Positions 60,713-64,000 of a DNA stretch of 64,000 nucleotides are shown here, in pieces (position 1 is the first letter of the stretch; the number at the start of each line of letters is the position of its first letter). Source of the DNA: Mediterraneibacter butyricigenes (GTDB taxonomy: Bacteria > Bacillota > Clostridia > Lachnospirales > Lachnospiraceae); assembly GCF_003574295.1 (NCBI RefSeq), contig NZ_BHGK01000001.1:1116001-1180000 (forward strand), read 5' to 3'. Below the pieces are notes generated by a model. It searched no databases and was not told the DNA's origin. It was given only the letters and a program-made list of their open reading frames with translations. The position numbers and the translations under genes are program-made.

Positions 60713-61698
60713 GCATTTGTTCCTTTTTCTGTTTCGTTTTCCGCTGTATCTGCTGCCGCCAACACACTTTCTTCAGAGACAGCTTCCCGGTCCTGCTCCG
60801 CCAGTTCGTTGCAGGCTGCCAGTGCGGCCACGGCACCGTCTGCTGCCGCCGTCGTAAGCTGTCGGATTTCTTTGGTTCGGCAGTCTCCCGCCGCAAACAC
60901 TCCGTCTCTGGACGTCTTACAGTCTTCTCCTGCCTTGATAAATCCGGACGCATCCAACTCTACCAGTTCCGCAAATTGCTGATTCTTCGGCAGATAACCG
61001 ATTGCCACAAAAACTCCGTCCACCGGCAGTTTCGCCATCTCCTGTGTCTTCGTGTTCTGCAGCTTCAGTCCTTCCACAAACTCGGTTCCGAGCAGTTCTG
61101 TCGCGATCGTGTTGCGGATCAACTCTACATTTTCCAGGGTTTCCAGGGTATGCAGCAAACTCTGCTCTCCGCGGAATTCTTCCCGTCTGTGGATCACATA
61201 CACTTTCTTGCAGTAATTTGCCAGAAAGACTGCATCCTGAAGCGCAGTGCTTCCTCCGCCGATCACAGCCACCTCTCTGCCGCTGAAAAACATGCCGTCA
61301 CAGGTCGCGCAATAAGACACGCCCGCACCGGTCAGCTTCTTCTCGTTCGGAAGGCCCAGGAGGCGGTGCGTCACTCCCGTCGCCAGAATCACCGTTTTGC
61401 AGGAATAGGTTTCCCGCTCCGTCACAATTTCCTTATAGGCTCCCAGATCCCGGATCTCCTTTACCGCAGTCCGAAATGTTTTGGCGCCAAGGCTTTCTGC
61501 CTGATCTTTCAGATTCTCCGCAAACTCACTTCCGGTGATACTTAAGATTCCCGGATAATTTTCCACTTTACTGGACGCGACGATCTGTCCGCCGTAACTC
61601 TGAGATTCAAAGACCGCTGTCTGCTTTCCGGCTCTCTGTCCGTAAACGGCTGCCGTCAGCCCTGCGGTTCCTCCTCCCACGATTCCGATATCATACAT
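60709..61698 (-). CDS. Thioredoxin reductase-like flavoprotein
   Basis: A 329-residue FAD/NAD(P) disulfide oxidoreductase. The FAD-binding loop is GIVGGGTAGLTAAVYGQRAG, the redox-active pair is in SYCATCDG (near residues 131-136), the NAD(P)-binding loop is VIGGGSTALQDAVFLA, and the FAD-ribityl motif is GVFAAGDCRTK. A 25-residue acidic C-terminal tail is beyond the usual length. The physiological partner could be thioredoxin or another small redox protein. Confidence 0.9.
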   Translation of the reverse strand: MYDIGIVGGGTAGLTAAVYGQRAGKQTAVFESQSYGGQIVASSKVENYPGILSITGSEFAENLKDQAESLGAKTFRTAVKEIRDLGAYKEIVTERETYSCKTVILATGVTHRLLGLPNEKKLTGAGVSYCATCDGMFFSGREVAVIGGGSTALQDAVFLANYCKKVYVIHRREEFRGEQSLLHTLETLENVELIRNTIATELLGTEFVEGLKLQNTKTQEMAKLPVDGVFVAIGYLPKNQQFAELVELDASGFIKAGEDCKTSRDGVFAAGDCRTKEIRQLTTAAADGAVAALAACNELAEQDREAVSEESVLAAADTAENETEKGTNA

Positions 61699-62173
61699 CT
61701 GCGTTTCCTCCTTTTTATATCCCCGATTCTGTTCAAGAAAGTTTTCCGTTTTCTATCTTTCATTTTCCATTTCAGTTGCCGGTCTTTCTTCTGTTTCAAA
61801 GACTTCCGGTAACTTTCCCAATTTTAAATTTCATCCGTTTCTCAAGCCATTCTCTCAATTATAAAGCAGTTATAAACACGTTTCATAATTTATTAGGAAT
61901 CTCTTCATATTCCTTTTATGGTTTAAACACAGTTTTGCCACAATTTCCCTTTATAGTAGTTACTGTAATAGCTGTTACACAGTAATGGGTGCCCGACTAA
62001 AAACAAAAGCCTTTGTGCTTTTTATATAAATTTCTTTTTCATATTTTCCTAAGGAACCGTGCGTCTTGCGCGGCTCTTTTCGTTGTTATTTTTCTTACGC
62101 CGGTTTATCATCGGCGCTTTCTTGTTTTTTGCCGTTCCGTCGAATTCCCGATTTTTATTCTATTCGTTCTGTT
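61699..62173. other. Intergenic region between proC and the reductase gene
   Basis: No gene is supported. An inverted repeat TGTAA-tagctg-TTACA (61964-61979), with wider arms TTACTGT/ACAGTAA (61960-61966, 61979-61985), looks like a regulator operator upstream of the reductase. A GAACCGTGCG...TGCGCGGCTC hairpin near 62054-62077 may terminate proC transcripts or act from the plus strand. Confidence 0.45.
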
Positions 62174-62974
62174 TTACAGTTTTCCGGAAATTTCCGTGCA
62201 GGCTTTCATTGCCTCGATCACTGCGCTTCGGAATCCTTTTTCTTCCAGCACTCTCACGGCTTCAATCGTCGTTCCTGCCGGCGAGCATACCATATCTTTT
62301 AATTCTGCCGGATGTTTACCGGTCTCCAGTACCATTTTCGCACTTCCATAAACTGCCTGTGCTGCGAACTGATAAGCCTGAGCTCTCGGCATTCCGTCTG
62401 CCACGGCCGCATCTGCCATCGCTTCGATAAGCATAAATACATAGGCCGGGGAACTTCCGCTGACAGATACCACCACATCCATCAGACGTTCCGGAACCAC
62501 TTCCACTTTTCCAAACGCGGAAAGGATCGACAACGCACAGTCCAGATCTTCTTTCGTCACCTGTGCGTTCGGGCAGGCTGCAGTCATTCCTTCCCCTACC
62601 ATCGCAGGTGTATTCGGCATCGTCCGAACGATCTTTAAATCTCTTCCGAATTGTTCTTTCAGCCACTCCAGCGTTTTTCCGGGTGCAATCGTAATCAGAA
62701 GCTGATCCTCTTTTACCAGATCTTTGATCTCCACGATCACGTCCGGATAAAACTGAGGTTTCACCGACAGAATCACGATTTCTGCTTCTTCTACTACCTT
62801 TTTATTATCTTCGGTTACACAGATTCCATAAGTCTCTTTTACTTTTTTTCTGCCAGCCTCTGACTGATCCGCTCCTATGATCTCTTCCGGTTTAAAAATC
62901 CCCTGACTGATGATGCCACCCATGATAGCACCTGCCATATTTCCCGTTCCGATAAATCCCAGTTTTTTCTCCAT
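62174..62974 (-). CDS. proC: Pyrroline-5-carboxylate reductase
   Basis: A 266-residue enzyme for the last step of proline synthesis. The N-terminal Rossmann motif is GFIGTGNMAGAIMGGI. VILSVKPQFYPDV, the RTMPNTPAMVGEGMTA segment and VSGSSPAYVFMLIEAMADAA with SPAGTTIEA at the C-terminus are family hallmarks. The ATG at 62974 follows AAAGGAG; the longer frame upstream lacks one. Confidence 0.96.
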   Translation of the reverse strand: MEKKLGFIGTGNMAGAIMGGIISQGIFKPEEIIGADQSEAGRKKVKETYGICVTEDNKKVVEEAEIVILSVKPQFYPDVIVEIKDLVKEDQLLITIAPGKTLEWLKEQFGRDLKIVRTMPNTPAMVGEGMTAACPNAQVTKEDLDCALSILSAFGKVEVVPERLMDVVVSVSGSSPAYVFMLIEAMADAAVADGMPRAQAYQFAAQAVYGSAKMVLETGKHPAELKDMVCSPAGTTIEAVRVLEEKGFRSAVIEAMKACTEISGKL

Positions 62975-63017
62975 GTTCCCTGCTCCTTTCCTGTTTGTTC
63001 TGTTTTTCTCTATTTTC

Positions 63018-64000
63018 CTATCTCGGCACTTCTTTTTTATATGCCTCAAACGCTGACGGAATCGGATAAACCTTTTCCAGTTCATCCAGACCGGCAAAGA
63101 TTAGCGGCTCCGTACAGTTTTTCTCCAGTTCATCCACTCGGATCCGATAACCGGTCATGTGCCATTCCACGTGACTGAAAATGTGTTTCGTCGCCGGAAG
63201 CGGCCATACCTGGATCGGCGATAATCCGATGGACTTACTATACTCCACCACTTCATCCTGTGTCAAATGTCCCTCCAGATTCGGGAATTCGTAGAGTCCT
63301 GCCAGAAGTCCTCGCTTGGATCGTTTTCGAATAGCGATTTGTTCATTATCTTCGAACAGTAAAATGGTCTTCTTTTCGATCCTGCGCTCTTTTGCTTTCT
63401 TCTTTACCGGAATCTCCTCCGTCAGATTCTCCCGGTATGCCACGCAGTTCTCAGCAATCGGACAGCTTTCACACAGCGGTGCCCCGTTCGGCACACAGAC
63501 AATGGCACCGATTTCGATCAGTCCCTGGTTGAAATCACTGGCCGCTTCTTTCGGAATTACTTCCCGAAGTGCTTCCTCGATCCGGGTTTTGTTTTTTGCC
63601 TTCATAATATCTTCCCTGCTACCCAGATACCGCGTCAGAACACGCAATACATTGCCGTCCACTGCCGGTTCCGGGATTCCGAAGGCGAAGGACGCGATTG
63701 CGCCCGCTGTGTAGCTTCCGATTCCCTTCAATTCCCGGATCTTATCATAATCTTCCGGAAAATATCCCCCGAATTCTTCCTGTATCTGAATCGCTGCCTG
63801 TTGCATATTCCGCACCCGATTATAATAGCCCAGTCCTTCCCAAAGTTTCAGGATCGTATCCTCCGGTGCTTCCGCCAGATCTTTGATCTCCGGCAACGCT
63901 TCCAGAAACCGTTCATAGTAGCGTTTGACTGCTTCTACCCGGGTCTGTTGCAACATGATTTCCGACACCCATACATGATAGGCAGACACCTGCTCTCTCC
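63018..64000 (-). CDS. mutY: A/G-specific adenine glycosylase MutY (5' end beyond window)
   Basis: The open frame continues to the right edge, so about 20-30 N-terminal residues are missing. Visible: the catalytic Glu region YHVWVSEIMLQQTRVEAV, helix-hairpin-helix LKGIGSYTAGAIASFAFG, the catalytic Asp in PAVDGNVLRVLTRYLG, the iron-sulfur cysteines in CESCPIAENC, and a C-terminal NUDIX-like 8-oxoG recognition domain. It removes adenine mispaired with 8-oxoguanine. proC begins 43 bases downstream. Confidence 0.95.
   Translation of the reverse strand, partial: REQVSAYHVWVSEIMLQQTRVEAVKRYYERFLEALPEIKDLAEAPEDTILKLWEGLGYYNRVRNMQQAAIQIQEEFGGYFPEDYDKIRELKGIGSYTAGAIASFAFGIPEPAVDGNVLRVLTRYLGSREDIMKAKNKTRIEEALREVIPKEAASDFNQGLIEIGAIVCVPNGAPLCESCPIAENCVAYRENLTEEIPVKKKAKERRIEKKTILLFEDNEQIAIRKRSKRGLLAGLYEFPNLEGHLTQDEVVEYSKSIGLSPIQVWPLPATKHIFSHVEWHMTGYRIRVDELEKNCTEPLIFAGLDELEKVYPIPSAFEAYKKEVPR

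Overview
The window looks like a Gram-positive Clostridia chromosome, most likely Lachnospiraceae. The evidence is the rplM-rpsI pair, a tyrosyl T-box leader, the truA-ecfT-ecfA2-ecfA1 cluster, strong AGGAGG ribosome binding sites and frequent TTG starts. About 49.6 kb on the left is mobile DNA. The right 14.3 kb (49.69-64 kb) is ordinary chromosome: rpsI, rplM, a GH13 glycosidase, a flavin reductase, tyrS, truA, the ECF transporter core, malic enzyme, cyclophilin, a thioredoxin-reductase-like gene, proC and the start-truncated mutY.

The mobile part is one end of a Tn1549-type integrative conjugative element (ICE) that abuts the 3' end of rpsI. Read on the minus strand from that end, it carries parA, parB, small accessory genes, a DUF6017 initiator-like gene, pcfB, virD4, maff2, a trbL-like gene, prgI, virB4, a CHAP hydrolase, DUF4315 and DUF4366. 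The ICE runs off the left edge; its integrase and own relaxase are not in view. Two essential-looking transfer genes are each split by further mobile elements.

Element C (29752-44110, 14.36 kb) sits inside virD4. The flanking CC dinucleotides let the two halves be rejoined exactly in frame. It has the Tn4451-type layout: large serine recombinase and tnpV at one end, tnpW near the other. Between them lie a DnaC-like loader, a phage-type replisome organizer, a DinJ/YafQ toxin-antitoxin pair, a MobQ-type relaxase with a recognisable oriT, three tandem sigma-like genes, and an ECF-sigma/membrane protein/ABC-transporter operon.

The second insertion (about 6941-28595, 21.7 kb) splits maff2 and is composite. 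Its left part (A) has a serine recombinase, VapE helicase, CHC2 primase, MobQ relaxase, a resistance cassette (P-loop kinase plus Lsa-like ABC-F with a leader peptide), oriT, DUF3847, RepA_N and an XRE regulator. Its right part (B) has an Lnu(C)-like lincosamide nucleotidyltransferase, tnpV, a second serine recombinase, tnpW, loader, replisome organizer, a MobP-type relaxase with MobC, and sigma/anti-sigma genes. The exact A/B boundary could not be fixed.

Taken together this is a mobilizable-element-inside-ICE arrangement. The guests probably borrow the host ICE's conjugation pore while inactivating its coupling protein and Maff2 as long as they stay integrated. Smaller structures read directly from the bases include a 110-bp MITE with perfect 8-bp target duplications at the end of the ABC-F gene, two homologous oriT sites, origin-like repeats inside both replisome-organizer genes, and an operator-like repeat in front of the toxin-antitoxin pair.
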